Numbered from the stretch's first letter, positions 7,803 through 19,232 are shown. The stretch is 64,000 nucleotides of DNA from Trichomonas vaginalis G3 (GCF_026262505.1 NC_067207.1:26504082-26568081); one strand, 5' to 3'. The notes: generated from the sequence alone by a model not told the origin. Numbers and translations: made by a program.

Positions 7803-9038
7803 TTACTCAGAAAAATTTTTCTTTGTATATACGCCGTTCTGAACATCTAAAAGACTTTTGACATTTGCCAAGAATGTTCGTTTAGACGCTGTCATATAAC
7901 CATACTCTTGACAATATTGTTTATATTCATCGTACAATGACCTTTCATCTAAACACTCAAAGTTAGTCTCATCTATAAACAGTTCATATACACTCTTGTT
8001 TGCTTCTAACAATGTTTGTCTCTCTTCGGTATATGGAATTTGTCTTGGATTGAACTTAGAAATATCTAATGTCATAAAATATGAGAACAAGTGGTTGTAA
8101 AAGTCAGATGTCAAAGTTTCTGCTAAGTCGTCAAAATATTCTGTATCTTGCATATGAGAATCTGACGTTCTGACAACTACATATCTTCTGTCAGAACTTT
8201 CTAACTTCATCGGAACAGTATTGTTTGAAACCATAATGAAGTTTGCAACATTTTCACAAACTCTTTGGTCTTTATACTTTCTTTCAACAACTCCAACTTT
8301 GTCTGTTATAAGACTCTTCAAAGCATCTGAGTTCAAAACTTTTGTTGTATCTATACTTTGAAGTTCATTGCAAACTATAAGTTTCATATTCTCTATTGAG
8401 GAGTTAAACTTGCCACAGATGTTTTCTAAGTTTGTCATATTAGGGTTCGAATAACCTTCTAATAGTTTGCATAAGATATCTGTAAAGAATGTGTTCTTAC
8501 CAGTTCCTTGTTTTCCAATTATAATGAGAGCAGTTTCATTCTTAGCACTTGGATGTTGTAAGATGTTTGCAAACCAACATAAGATATACTCATAAACCTT
8601 TTCGTTTCCATTGCATATAATTTCTTTGACATGGTCTAACCAAGCTTCTATAATATTTTCTTTCCATTCTACTTGTTCGTATTTATATCCAGTGAAGATA
8701 GAATAGAAGTTTGGAGAAGGTGTATAGAACTTTATACCTCGAACTGAAAAATCTTCAAGTTTTGACAATAAGATATCCCAAGCATCTAACATCTTCATAC
8801 CAACTTGTACGACTTTTATTTTCTTAAGTTTCTGTCTACATTCTTGTTCTGAAACTATTGTTGCTCTTGGTTTGTTAAAGACAACATCCCATTCTTTCAT
8901 GACATAACATTCTGGGGCAGAGTCAACATAAATGACTAAACGTTTCAAATTCTCGACTGCTTTGTTATAGTCTCTAAATGGACACATATTTCTGAATGCT
9001 TGGAAGTCATAAAAATCTGAAACATCTATTCTGTACAT
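7803..9038 (-). CDS. D5-like superfamily 3 helicase (element A)
   Basis: The protein has 411 residues and an open frame. Walker A is GKQGTGKN (residues 175-182), Walker B is LIVCNE (about 220-225) and the SF3 motif C is FIMVSNN (about 268). The C-terminus is a winged-helix-like domain ending NGVYTKK. The N-terminal 170 residues match the region usually between primase and helicase, but I see no primase motifs. SF3 helicases of this kind start and drive DNA replication in Polinton-like viruses, virophages and large DNA viruses. With no polymerase B found in the complete copy, this is the main replication gene. The start has TTTTTATAAAAATG. Confidence 0.85.
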   Translation of the reverse strand: MYRIDVSDFYDFQAFRNMCPFRDYNKAVENLKRLVIYVDSAPECYVMKEWDVVFNKPRATIVSEQECRQKLKKIKVVQVGMKMLDAWDILLSKLEDFSVRGIKFYTPSPNFYSIFTGYKYEQVEWKENIIEAWLDHVKEIICNGNEKVYEYILCWFANILQHPSAKNETALIIIGKQGTGKNTFFTDILCKLLEGYSNPNMTNLENICGKFNSSIENMKLIVCNELQSIDTTKVLNSDALKSLITDKVGVVERKYKDQRVCENVANFIMVSNNTVPMKLESSDRRYVVVRTSDSHMQDTEYFDDLAETLTSDFYNHLFSYFMTLDISKFNPRQIPYTEERQTLLEANKSVYELFIDETNFECLDERSLYDEYKQYCQEYGYMTASKRTFLANVKSLLDVQNGVYTKKNFSE

Positions 9039-9066
9039 TTTTATAAAAATAAAAAAAATATTTTTT

Positions 9067-9865
9067 TTATTCTTGACTTTGTTGTTGCATTTGTTGCATT
9101 TGTTGTTCTTGAGCTATTTGTTGTTGAAGTTGTTCTTGTAATACAATACTTTCACCAGTTGCATCTTCCAATTCGAAACTTTCTGCCGTCATTGACAAAT
9201 ACATAGGACATAAAAGTTTTACAGGAACAAAGTTTGCGTCAACTAATGTCAACGTTATACTTGCTAAAGTGTTTGAGTTTACTAAAGCTGAAAACTCTGC
9301 ATTCGAATGAACAATAGGCAAACCAGCAGAGAAAGTGTTGTTTATACGCATAAGTATCTTTTGGTCATAATAGTTTCTGTCGACATTCGAATAGCACTTT
9401 GAACCTAAGTTTGAAACAATATATAAAATAGGTGTGCTTAAAGTCAATGGAATAGACATTCCTTGTATGACACCTTTTCCTGTTATAGGAAACTGTTGGT
9501 AGTAAAAACCAGAAATAAGTTTTGTATTATAGCTCATATCGTTTATAGTAAACTCAGTCGGACATCCAAACATAATGAAACCTGCTCTAGTTGCAGCACA
9601 TGTTACACCCGTACTTAAAGTATTAAATAAGTCAACAAAACCTGTTGGTGGTATATCTGAGTAAGTATCTTCAAAGGAGTATTTTTTACCATTCACAACA
9701 ATAAAGTCTTCTGGTGTCAAAAGAGCAAAACAGGCTTTAGTCGTCATCGTGTTTAAGGTCAGTTTACAATATCGTCCTTGAGAGACTTTGTAAGTTTGTT
9801 GTTATAGAATTATATGACTCAGGGTTTTTAGTCGTAATAGTATAAACCATTATGTCTTCTGCCAT
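9067..9865 (-). pseudogene. Candidate minor capsid (penton-like) gene (element A, broken)
   Basis: The gene lies in the capsid block upstream of the helicase. The visible protein is rich in beta-forming residues (GFIMFGCPTEFTIND, SIPLTLSTPILYIVSNLG) and ends in a glutamine-rich tail with QQMQQMQQQSQE. Its size and place beside the major capsid gene fit a single-jelly-roll minor capsid protein, but no signature proves it. The start is taken at 9865, where ATTTGCTAAGTAAATG matches the element start motif. Confidence 0.5.
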
Positions 9866-9869
9866 TTAC

Positions 9870-10450
9870 TTAGCAAATAAATTTTAATGAAATGTTGTGG
9901 TCGTCAAATATTTTTATAACGTCTGGGAAACTATATTTTAAGTTCAACGTTTCACCTCCTTTCATAACGTATATCTTGTCAATGACATTATATAAACACC
10001 ACAGCAACTAATGTCGGGTTCTATTTCTTTGATGTTTATATCGTCTGCCTCTGTCAAAAGTTTCAATAGTTCTTTCAAAACTTCATGAGGTGCAATGACA
10101 TATGAGTTCACTTTTACAGGGTTGTGTTCGACCAAGTTTAACATTATACTTAAAGCTTGACAAATCTTCTCCTGAGTTTGAAGTTTGTCTTTCAGTTGTT
10201 GGTAGTCGTTTCGAATATCTGCAACAGAACTTAAGTCTCTGCTAACTTCAGGATATGTTGGTTGTTCTTTTACAGGAACTATTGTTATACCATCTTCGTC
10301 TTCGTATGGTTTCCCCACTTCAACATCTCTTTCTTTGACATTGACAACAACACTTTGACTGTTTGTTTGAGTTGGTGAATTTAACTTCACATCTGCCACC
10401 GCCATTAAACCTTTTGAAACACTTACGCTTCTATTTTTCGGAAATGACAT
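9870..10450 (-). pseudogene. Unrecognised capsid-block gene of about 193 residues (element A, broken)
   Basis: The protein starts MSFPKNRSVSVSKG at 10450 and has a basic start, a proline-rich linker (IVPVKEQPTYPEVSRD) and a helical region (QQLKDKLQTQEKICQALSI). Its stop overlaps the start region of the gene at 9067-9865 with only a few bases between. It shares a divergent 18-bp promoter with the plus-strand gene at 10469. The copy in element B (35525-36106) is open. I do not recognise it. Confidence 0.5.
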
Positions 10451-10468
10451 TTTACTTAGAATAAAAAG
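10451..10468. promoter_or_regulatory. 18-bp bidirectional promoter (element A)
   Basis: TTTACTTAGAATAAAAAG separates the ATG codons of two divergent genes (minus strand at 10450, plus strand at 10469). Read either way it gives an AT box followed by A-rich bases before ATG. The same 18-bp spacing occurs at 20844-20861 and 36107-36124. Confidence 0.6.
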
Positions 10469-10888
10469 ATGGACGTATTTGAGTATCTCTTCGAATTGAA
10501 GCAAAACAAGGTTTATACTCACAAACAATACAAATACATTGACAGAATAGTTCTTTACACAAACAATGGAAAATGTTATAGAATAGCAGTCTTTTGCTGA
10601 ACCAAAATATTTTCATAAAGCAAAGAAGTTGGTATAACCGAGATGGTGAAAGTTCTTGAAGCAGACAAAAATATAACTTCAAAACTTACAGATATTACTA
10701 AAGGAAAGTTTATAATACAATATTATGTCAAAACTGGCGTACTGTCAATATTTGACGGAGAGAAGTCAGTTCAAGAACAACTTACTGACCTGCTGCCAAA
10801 ATCTGCTCGATGGAAGCTGTCGTTATGCCAATCTGAGGAGCTCCAGCAGGTTTCATCGAACGAATCTTCAAAAGAGCATCTTCCGTGA
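10469..10888 (+). pseudogene. Small gene converging on the major capsid gene (element A, broken)
   Basis: The protein begins MDVFEYLFELKQNKVYTHK and continues as a compact alpha/beta domain (KFIIQYYVKTGVLSIFDGE). Its 3' part runs into the end of the major capsid gene on the opposite strand, so the true end is uncertain. The fuller copy is at 36125 in element B. I do not recognise the family; position suggests a capsid assembly or maturation factor. Confidence 0.45.
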
Positions 10889-12386
10889 AAAGTGCTATTG
10901 GTTTTGTAAACTTCTTTGCTTTCAATTCATCTGGACCGTCTCTGTCACCAGTATATTGTATTTGAACTGTACCAACAGTTGAAATACCACCCATAAAGTC
11001 TTCTGAGTCAGCAAATGGAATGCCAAGCCAAAAGTTTGAACGGTCTCCATTTGTATATTGAGTTTTTTTGACCTCCTGTATGAGTCCATACTTTCACATA
11101 TGGCATAATAGAACTTTGCATTTCAGGGTTAATGGTTGTTGTGAAGTTGTTGTTAAAGTTCATAGCATCTAATGTCAAGTTGTATGACCTCATATCCTCA
11201 ACTGTAGAATATTCTTCTCTTGGATAATATTTGCCATCTATGTTTATATGATATTTAATACCGGGGTTGTAGAAACAAGAATAGTCATTTATAGTTCGTC
11301 TGAACAGTACAAACATAGTATCTGCATGTTTCATTGCAGTTGTTAAAGCAATATCTGTTCTTGCACCTGGGTCAGCACTTTGGTTTCCAACTTCACCTGC
11401 AAAGTCTTTGACAGATATTTGGTGTATAGGGAACATAAGTGGAACTGCAATATATTTGGCAGCTAAAGCATTTGAAATATCTGGGTCCAACATATAGACT
11501 GCAAGTCTGCTTTCTATTCTCTTGCATTCAAATTTTTCGCATGTGAACTTAACTGGGTCCCAAGCATCTCCAGCAGCATTGAAATAATAGTTTACTTCAG
11601 TGTTGAGGTTTGAGAAACCAAAGTCTAAGTCAACTTTGTTTTTGCAAAAGTCGGCGAATGACATTTTATTTGTTCCCACTACTTCTGTAAGAGTGAATGG
11701 GTCTTGTGTTGGTGCAATGACTAAGTTATTTTTGCTTGGAGTAAGTTCGATAGAAATTTTTCCTGCCCAGTTTGGCAAGTATCTTAAAAACCTGAAGATG
11801 AGGAAAGATGACAAAGGAACTCTAAGTTTCAATTTTACTTTGGTTACTGCTGCTGCATTTGTCCAGAAAGGTCAACATAAACTCCTGGAACGTTAGGGTC
11901 AAGTCTTCTTATTTTCTCATAGTTGCATACTGGTCTGTTTGTTCTCTAGCTTGTGGTTGTACTGAGTTTCTCAAAGCGAACCATTCATAGTTTGCCCATG
12001 TTACTGTTTGAACTAAGTCAGAGTTAGAATATATCTTATATCCCATGAAAACTTCTGGAGCATATTGGTATCCGACATAGAAAATTCCATTGCAACCTTT
12101 CTTGTCAGACAACTTGGCAGAAGGTTTTATTTCAATGTCTTGTTCCACGTATAAGAATGAGTTGTCAATAGAAATAATATGAAACCTGTCGCAAGCAATA
12201 TCTACTGTTGTTGAAGAACCTTCTCCAAACTCACCTACGTTTCCATAAGAAACAGCAGTTGTATATTCGTAAGTTCCAGGAACTATTTCTGACCTTCTAA
12301 TGCATTGTCGCATTCGTTATACCATTCGGAAACATTTCCATTCATGCATCCAAAACTGTTGGCGTTATATTCTGAGCGGCGTACAT
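10782..12386 (-). pseudogene. Candidate double-jelly-roll major capsid gene (element A, broken)
   Basis: The gene spans about 1.6 kb, fitting a capsid protein of about 530 residues. Visible parts are rich in beta strands, with segments such as RIESRLAVYMLDPDISNALA, TMFVLFRRTINDYSCFYNPG and a C-terminal part with STVGTVQIQYTGDRDG. Size, composition and place beside the packaging ATPase/helicase block match the major capsid proteins of Polintons and Polinton-like viruses. The assignment is by these features and not by a database match. The equivalent in element B is 36438-38045. Confidence 0.6.
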
Positions 12387-12418
12387 TTCATATGGGTAAA
12401 AATATAGAATAGTTGGAT

Positions 12419-15400
12419 TTATATGTCATAATAGAACCCACGTGGACCAAGCTTTACTTTCTTCCTGACTGAGTTTTTAACTCTTCTTTTTCCTTCATTG
12501 CCCTCTGCTTGAAGTTGTTGCATCTTTGCATTATGTTCATCTAGTATGTTGCAAATTTCCCATGTCCTTTTGCCTTTTGGCTCTGGTCGCCCATCTCAGG
12601 TAACCTATATCCTAGAAAGAGTTTGTCATAGTCTGTATTTGAGTCTTCGCGTATTGTTTGCATGACTCTTTCCTGAGTTTCCGGTTCAAGCTCTTCAAAC
12701 AGTGCCTGTCCATATGGAATATGCTCGTTTCCAAATATATGTTTTTGTAGCCATTCTGGTTTTCTTTCCATGTTACCAACTATATCTTTTGTGAATGGGA
12801 AAGCTTTTACCCAATCTTTCAGTCTTGCGTCATTTATTTCTGTAGTTGGTTTTATTTTGTCAAGGAACATGTTTTTCAATACTAACATTTCATTTGGTAC
12901 TGTCCATTTGAGTTTTCTTAAATATTCATCCTTCTCGGTTCATTGTCTGCAAAGTAAGTTTTTATGACATTTTGTAAACTTTCGTTTGCAAGGTCATGTA
13001 CAATAGGTTCTCTTCCTTCTCCCTCCCTAACTTTCTTTCTAAACTCTTCACCAAATATACCATCTCTATGGTTCTGTGTAGTTCTTTGAGATAAATGTTT
13101 TAGAACGTCAGGTGTTATATTTCCATCAGCCATGTTCATTTCATACTGGTCCAAAATATCTGCATGTTTCATATCTTTCAATGGCATTAAAGCCGCGCTG
13201 AAAATACCAGCTATATCTGGTTCACCATTCACTTCCATTGCGTCTACAACTTCTTGGAATTGTGGTTGTAAGTTTATGACCACCTATCCGGGTTAGCTTT
13301 ATGACCCCATCTCATTGTAGTTCCATCGTCTGCAGAAACAAAAGTAGGTTTGTTTCCATCTTGGTTAGGTTCTGAATGAACTTTAAACAATGTTTCATTT
13401 CTATATGTTTTCTTGAAATTTAACCTTTTATCTTCACCGAGTTCATCCGAAGATTGAACGTTAAATGCTCGTAAGTAAAAGGGTTTTGTATTTGTGTACA
13501 TTTTTTTTCAGTTCTTCCATTCTATGCTGAATATTTTCATCTGGTGTTGGAGTCTTTTGTATGTCGGCAAACATTTTTCGATATTCTTCTACTATGTCAG
13601 CCGAATCTTTCTTAGACTCTTGGAATATTCCATATTCTCCGCATACTCTTGTTGAGGGTCAAGATTTTTCGGTCTGTTCCAAATCTTCATCTAGTTCTGT
13701 GAGGTTAGTTTCCAAAGGAGGGACTTGTTCGTTTCCTTCAGGCTCTTCTAGCTGTTGTTGCTGAACTATTTCTTCCATGTCTGGTTGTATCTGAACTTCT
13801 TCCTGTGGAGTTTCTTGTACCTCATCTGCTGGCATTTCATATATTCCGAGACCGTTTTTAACAAGTTCCCTATTTAAGTCATCTGGCATTCATAAGCCTT
13901 TCTTCTTTCGTTCCGTCTCTATTTTTTACGCGTTTCATGAAGATAGTTGAATCATCATTTATCTCTGACATAAAATATCTCGGAGTAAATTCAGTCATGT
14001 CATTTGGACGATATGCTATTAAATCATATCCCTTAGCGAGCTTGTATTTTCCAGGTTTGAAATTATATCCGATTTTATGCTGAGCCATAAAGCTAAATAG
14101 GTTCGGGTCAGTATTTTCTTCCTTGAACTTTCTAATAGCTTCTTTATATCTGTCACTAAAGTCAATAGTATCTGGGTAACCATATTTTTCCTTTAGCATT
14201 TTTAAGAATTCTTGGTTTCCTTGTTCTCTACTTCTTTTATGTCCTTGCTCTGTTTGTGGTTGTTGCTGTGCAGGGTTTTGAACTGTTGGTTGTTGTGTTG
14301 GTTGTTGTGCTGGTTGTTGTGCTGGTTGTTGTGTTGGTTGTTGTGTTGGTTGTTGTGTTGGTTTTGGTGCATGCCTGTGTCTGTGTCCATGTGACGATGT
14401 AAATGTTTTAGGTAGTCCTGGTGCAGGTGCTTCTCTTGGAGGGTTTGGTGGTATATAAGTTCCACCAGCTGGCACATATGTTCCATCTGCAGCGTAATGT
14501 CCTACCTGACTTTTCGTTTTTAAGAAAGCATTTACTAGGTCTGTTTTGGTCTGTTGTAACTCTTTTTCTTGACTTTTCACAACAGTTGCTCTAACGGCGT
14601 CATAGGCACTTTGAACTGCCTGTCTCGTTGCTGCATCTGTTATTTTCGTCATATTTTGTGCTACTTCTTTTAACTCTTTGTCGAAACCTTCAGACTTCAG
14701 TTTCTTTCCAGATGAGAAGTCGTTCACTAGTTTCACCTTACTATGAAGAGCTTCGAAGGCGTTCTTAAAGTCAGCATTTGTTAAAGCTTCATTTGAACTA
14801 TCTTCATCCGCTTGTATTTTTGTCCTTATTGACCCTATGAGTTGGGCTGCTTTAGCGTTGGCTTGGGCATCTAACCAGTCATTGTTAGCTTTTATATATT
14901 CTGCGCTTTTCATTGCCTTTTGCATAGCCGCGTCGTTATTTTTACTTTCTTGTGCTAAGTTTTCATACTGTACGGTTTGGTTTTGCAACTGTAAAAGTTT
15001 TTCTGCCTTTACATTTGCTTCAACTTCTTTTTTATACTCATCGCTATCCATATATGTCTTCAGGGCTTTTTGTTTTATCTCTTCATCTTTCAGTACTTTA
15101 TATTGAGTAGTATGGTTTTTCAAATTTATGACATCTTGTTCCATTTTTGCTACTTCTGCTGCTTTTTCTGACACTTTTTTTGCATATTCCTCTGTACTTA
15201 GTTCTTTCAGTTGTTCTTCTTTCTTCTTTTTCTCTACGTTTAACTCATTGAGTTTCTTTGTGTGTCTGTCATATTCTAGTTTCTTTTCGTTTTCACTTAT
15301 TTGTTTCTGTATGTCTATGTTTGACTTTTTGACATCTGATATTTGATTTTTGAGTGAACTCAAATTCATTTGACTTTGAGGGTTATAGGCTGTTCCGTCT

Positions 15401-15627
15401 GCAGCTCCACCATAGCCTGCCATTTTCGCTAAAAGTGCCGCTCTTAAACCTCCACTCTGTGCACCAAGAACTCGGTTTAAAAGCATAGGGTTGCTTGACA
15501 TTTGTTGCAACATAGTGGGGTCATTCAGCATTTGTTGTTGCAACTGTTGTTGTGGTGTTAGTTTTACTATTGGATGTTTCAATGCTCTCTTCCTCTTACG
15601 TATATTCTTACGTAGCTTACGTGGCAT
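12419..15627 (-). pseudogene. Very long coiled-coil protein gene (element A, broken)
   Basis: The gene is about 3.2 kb (about 1070 residues). The start at 15627 gives a very basic N-terminus (MPRKLRKNIRKRKRALK), then Q- and M-rich sequence, a long coiled coil (residues about 90-330), a histidine-rich patch (SSHGHRHRHAPK), a tandem TQQP repeat (14285-14365), an acidic Q-rich linker and a C-terminal globular part. The basic end suggests DNA contact inside the particle and the coiled coil suggests a scaffold, but I know no homologue. No protease motif could be found in it. Confidence 0.55.
14285..14365 (-). repeat. 12-bp tandem repeat coding TQQP/AQQP (element A)
   Basis: About seven units of GGTTGTTGTGTT or GGTTGTTGTGCT lie inside the long coiled-coil gene. 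The matching array in element B (39950-40060) has about three more units, so the number varies between copies. Confidence 0.8.
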
Positions 15628-15639
15628 TTTAAGTGAAGT

Positions 15640-16645
15640 AAAAAACGGTTTTTGACAGATGTTTGTATGACACTTTCTCCGGTTTATAGGACCTCTCTCA
15701 TATTCTATCTTGTCATGATTTCATCGTAAATGTTTTGTCAAGACTTCTTCGTAAATGTTTTGTCAAACTTCTTCGTAATGAGCGTAAAGGACCCAAAAAT
15801 ATAATTTATGTTAGAATGTTAGATCTAACATGTTTTCTAACATGTTTTCTAACATGGTCTAAAACTCTTGAATTTTCATGAATTTTCATGATTTCATCGT
15901 AAATGTTTCGACAAAACATAGACAATAAAGTTTTGACAAAACATAGACAAGAAAGTTCATGAGAAATTAGACAAGAAAGTCTTGACAAAACATAGACAAG
16001 AAAGTCTTGACAAAACATAGACAAGAAAGTTTTGACAAAACATTGACGATGAAGAAGTTTCGACAAAACATTTACGATGAAAGTTCATGAGAAATTAGAC
16101 AAGAAAGTCTTGACAAAACATAGACAAGAAAGTCTTGACAAAACATTTACGATGAAATCATGAGTTTTCTACGATGTTAGAAAACATGTTAGAAAACGTG
16201 TTAGATCTAACATGCTAACATAAACATTATTTTTGGTCATTTACGCTCATTACGAAGAAGTTTGACAAAACATTTACGATGAAATCATGACAAAACATTT
16301 ACGATGAAATCATGACAAAACATTTACGAAGAAGTTTCGACAAAACATTTACGAAGAAGAAGTTTCGACAAAACATTTACGAAGAAATCATGAGTTTTCT
16401 ACGATGTTAGAAAACATGTTAGAAAAGGTGTTAGATCTAACATTCTAACATAAACATTATTTTTGGGTCATTTACGCTCATTACGAAGAAGTCTTGACAA
16501 AACATTTACGATGAAATCATGACAAAAAAGTCAACGGCTGGTCGGCTGGGGTTCGGTCCTCCTCTTGGGTAAAATTTCTTCAGGGCTAGAAGGCACGAAG
16601 TGCCTGGAAGCCCCACTACCTTTTTTTTTTTTTTTTTTTTTTTTT
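15640..16645. repeat. Right terminal repeat and repeat array of element A
   Basis: The terminal stem-loop is at 16583-16613 and the final run of T at 16621-16645. Inward lie many copies of the short repeat core ACAAAACATTTACGATGAA, variants with ACATAGACAAGAAAGT, and three palindromes GTTAGATCTAAC at 15818, 16200 and 16430. No gene is visible in this stretch. It matches 41340-42364 of element B. Confidence 0.85.
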
Positions 16646-17640
16646 AATTTCATAATTTCACAGTTCTCCTTTCTACTTCTACTTAAATCAAAAATTTCAC
16701 AGTATGCTAGATTCCACTCAAAATATACATCATTGTTATTGCGACTTTATTGATTTTCATTTAACCTTTCAACCAACTTACTGACGTTTTTCAAAATTTT
16801 ACAAATTTGAATGAAGTAATAATTCCAAAGGAGAAAGTTCATTCCTAAGCTGTTATAATGGTTGTTATGGAACACATACGATTGTTATATAATATTACCT
16901 GCTGAGATTTCTGTTAAAAATTCCTATGTGAAACGGAAACGAATAACTTTTTTTTTATGTTCACAAGGATAAAATAAAAGTAACAGTGAGAAGCTACAAT
17001 CCCAGACGGAAACATAGTAATTCATATACTATATACACTTATATATTAAAGTATATATGCTAACATTCAGCAATTCAAGTCAACCATGGGCTCGTCTGCA
17101 TCAATGAATGCTCATTCAAAAATTTCATTTTACTCATTATAACTCTATACATAGCATTAAAAGCAGTATAATAACTACGACAACTATAATTCACTTAAGA
17201 TATTATATCTATATATTATGGTATTTCTCTGATCTGAGATATTACTTTCGCTGGTTACTTTGTAAGCTGTTGAAATTTGAGATTTTGTCCCAATACAGAG
17301 ACTCACAGAGCAACAATGGAGAGACAAAAGCAATACCCGAACAACATATATATTGTAAAGAATATTCCTGTACCTCATTCAGCCTCCAGCTTTGAGATTT
17401 TTTTGAAATCAGAGATTTCAAGAACTTCACACTAACTTAGTAAAAACACATTTTAATTAAGCACATGCATTTTTTACATATAATACAGTATATCTTCTCG
17501 CACAATAACATACTTTTTCAAATCACAGACCGAGAAAAATAAGAAAAAAGACTTCGGAAAGAAAAAATTTTTGGTGTCAGATTTTCCTTGAATTTCATCG
17601 TTTTCCTCGATTTTCCCATAACTATATTTCCATTCCTTTC
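16646..17640. other. 1-kb AT-rich spacer between elements A and B
   Basis: This stretch separates the poly-T end of A from the target duplication of B. It is AT-rich with no reading frame that looks genuine, no tRNA-like fold that I could recognise and no element repeats. It should be host DNA that was next to the site where B inserted. On the minus strand the junction at 17640 would have continued the beta-helix frame at 42365-43201 for some 30 codons before a stop, but that stretch does not look like beta-helix sequence. Confidence 0.6.
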
Positions 17641-17645
17641 GAATG
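17641..17645. repeat. Target site duplication, left of element B
   Basis: GAATG lies directly before the poly-A tip of element B and is repeated directly after the poly-T tip at 42365-42369. A 5-6 bp duplication is usual for Polinton-type integrases. Because the tips are homopolymers, the boundary could shift by a base. Confidence 0.85.
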
Positions 17646-17676
<31 letters not shown>

Positions 17677-18115
17677 AAGTGGGGCTTCCAGGCACTTCGT
17701 GCCTTCTAGCCCTGAAGATGTTTAGTATAAATGAAGTTTTTATTCGGAGGGCTTCCAGCCCATAAGAAATTTTGCCCAAGACCCAAGAGGAGGACCGAAC
17801 CCCAGCCGACCAGCCGTTGACTTTTTTGTCAAGACTTCTTCGTAAATGTTTTGTCATGATTTCATCGTAAATGTTTTGTCAAACTTCTTCTTCGTAAATG
17901 TTTTGTCAAACATGAACGTAAATGTTTTGTCAAACTTCTTCGTAATGAGCGTAAATGACCCAAAAATAATGTTTATGTTAGAATGTTAGATCTAACACGT
18001 TTTCTAACATGTTTTCTAACATCGTAGAAAACTCATGATTTCTTCGTAAATGTTTTGTCGAAACTTCTTCATCGTATATGTTTTGTCAAGACTTCTTCGT
18101 AATGAGCGTAAAGGA
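17646..18115. repeat. Left inverted terminal repeat of element B
   Basis: The repeat begins with about 29 A, then a GC-rich segment with a stem-loop at 17682-17712 (arms GGGCT/AGCCC outside, GGCAC/GTGCC inside), then a conserved stretch at 17782-17818 containing GGACCGAACCCCAGCCGACC. Inward it becomes an array of short repeats (core ACAAAACATTTACGATGAA and its complement) with one GTTAGATCTAAC palindrome at 17985. Compared with the right end it carries about 65 extra bases between the hairpin and the conserved stretch. The inner limit is approximate because the array grades into related repeats. Confidence 0.85.
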
Positions 18116-18413
18116 CCCAAAAATATAATTTAGGGTAGAAGGTTAGATCTAACATTCTAACATAAACATTATTTTTTGGTGTAAATTTCATGATTTTCAA
18201 GAGTTTTCTACGATGTTAGAAAACATGTTAGAAAACATGTTAGATCTAACATTCTAACATAAAATATATTTTTGGTGTAAATTTCATGAAAATTCAAGAG
18301 GGTAGAAAACTCATGATTTCTTCGTAAATGTTTTGTCGAAACTTCTTCATCGTAAATGTTTTGTCACTTTTCTGTCACTTTTCAGGAAAAAACATTTTTA
18401 TTATTATATATAA
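18116..18413. repeat. Palindromes and promoter before the methylase gene (element B)
   Basis: Palindromes GTTAGATCTAAC lie at 18142-18153 and 18239-18250 with TGTTAGAAAACA half-sites; a further one at 17985 is inside the terminal repeat. The last 50 bp hold TTTTTATTATTATATATAA directly before the ATG of the methylase. Confidence 0.75.
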
Positions 18414-19232
18414 ATGAATTTTACAAAACCGCCGTTACCGTTCTTTGGAAATAAGAGTAGATGTAAAGATATTATATTGAGAGAACTTAAGAAACTACCG
18501 AATGGTCTAACATTTGTAGATTTGTTCGGTGGAAGTTTCTATATATCCCATTTATGTCATATAATATTCCCAGACTCAAAGATTATATGCAATGACTTCG
18601 ACAACTATATGGACCGTCTCAAACATATACCAGACACAAACAATATATTGAAAGAGTTAAAAGAAAAGATACCTATAGGTAAGATGGAACGTATACCATT
18701 AGATAACAAAAATATTGTGAGAGAGGTTTTGAAAAAAGCAGAATATATAGACTGGGATAGTATATCTGCTAGACTATTATATAGTGGTGCTATAAGAGTT
18801 CATGACATTGAAACACTTATGTCAAAAGTTTTATATCTTAACTATACAAATGTTTTCAAAGAGGACATAGAAAAATATATTGAGGGTATAGAGTTTGTGA
18901 GATGTCATTGGACAGATTTGTATGAAAAATATAAAGACAAGGAAAATGTTTTCTTTATAGTGGACCCGCCGTTCTATAACACATGGGATTTTCAATACCA
19001 AGTAGACTGGACTTTGAGAGACTCTTTAGAAACTTTAGACGTTATACATAACCATCCATGCTTTTACTTTACATCCGATAAAAGTGGTTTGGAAACCGTT
19101 ATGAAATGGTTAGAAGACATACATGACTATGAGTTTATATATGACAAGATAGAATATGAGAGAGGTCCTATAAACTGGAGAAAGTGTCATAACAAAGAAA
19201 TTTTATTAGTAAGTAAATGTGGTTTGAAATAG
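18414..19232 (+). CDS. Dam-type (D12 class) adenine-N6 DNA methyltransferase
   Basis: The protein has 272 residues and an open frame. The N-terminus PPLPFFGNKSRCKD is the K/PF..G.K motif that starts D12-class enzymes, followed by the SAM-binding motif FVDLFGGSF (about residues 35-43) and the catalytic motif VDPPFY (about 183-188; the class consensus is DPPY). The enzyme transfers a methyl group from SAM to adenine, classically in GATC. GATC lies at the centre of the element's palindromes, so these are plausible targets. Adenine methylation is known in Trichomonas and has been linked to Maverick-derived methylases. It is the first gene after the left terminal repeat. Confidence 0.85.
   Translation: MNFTKPPLPFFGNKSRCKDIILRELKKLPNGLTFVDLFGGSFYISHLCHIIFPDSKIICNDFDNYMDRLKHIPDTNNILKELKEKIPIGKMERIPLDNKNIVREVLKKAEYIDWDSISARLLYSGAIRVHDIETLMSKVLYLNYTNVFKEDIEKYIEGIEFVRCHWTDLYEKYKDKENVFFIVDPPFYNTWDFQYQVDWTLRDSLETLDVIHNHPCFYFTSDKSGLETVMKWLEDIHDYEFIYDKIEYERGPINWRKCHNKEILLVSKCGLK

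Larger units (their letters stand above)
1..16645. mobile_element. Element A: Polinton-like virus-type element, right part only (fossil)
   Basis: The window opens inside this element, so its left end is not seen. Positions 1-16645 match 25690-42364 of element B almost base for base, in the same order and orientation. The right end is a terminal repeat with a GC-rich hairpin and a run of about 25 T. Parts seen in order are the end of a virion-type gene, a KilA-N block with palindrome arrays, a minisatellite, the packaging ATPase, several small genes, the SF3 helicase, candidate minor and major capsid genes and a long coiled-coil gene. It is broken, with roughly ten breaks in the visible part. 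Near identity to B makes it young. The family call rests on the ATPase, helicase and capsid-like genes here and on the integrase seen in B. Confidence 0.88.

Noticed and set aside
14202-14486. Open frames with NQHNNQHNN or CWLLCWLL repeats, both strands
   Set aside because: They are other-frame readings of the TQQP-coding repeat in the long coiled-coil gene.
12419-15627. Viral protease domain hidden in the long coiled-coil gene
   Set aside because: No plausible H...D/E...Q...C arrangement with the surrounding adenain-like residues could be seen.
15890-16400. Regularly spaced short repeats that might be a CRISPR array
   Set aside because: Units are adjacent or overlap, spacers are not unique, and the host is a eukaryote. 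They belong to the element's terminal repeat.
16565-16753. 62-codon frame with a run of phenylalanine
   Set aside because: It is the poly-T tip of element A read as codons.
17474-17857. 127-codon minus-strand frame across the left end of element B
   Set aside because: It crosses the element boundary and poly-A tract and has no protein-like composition.
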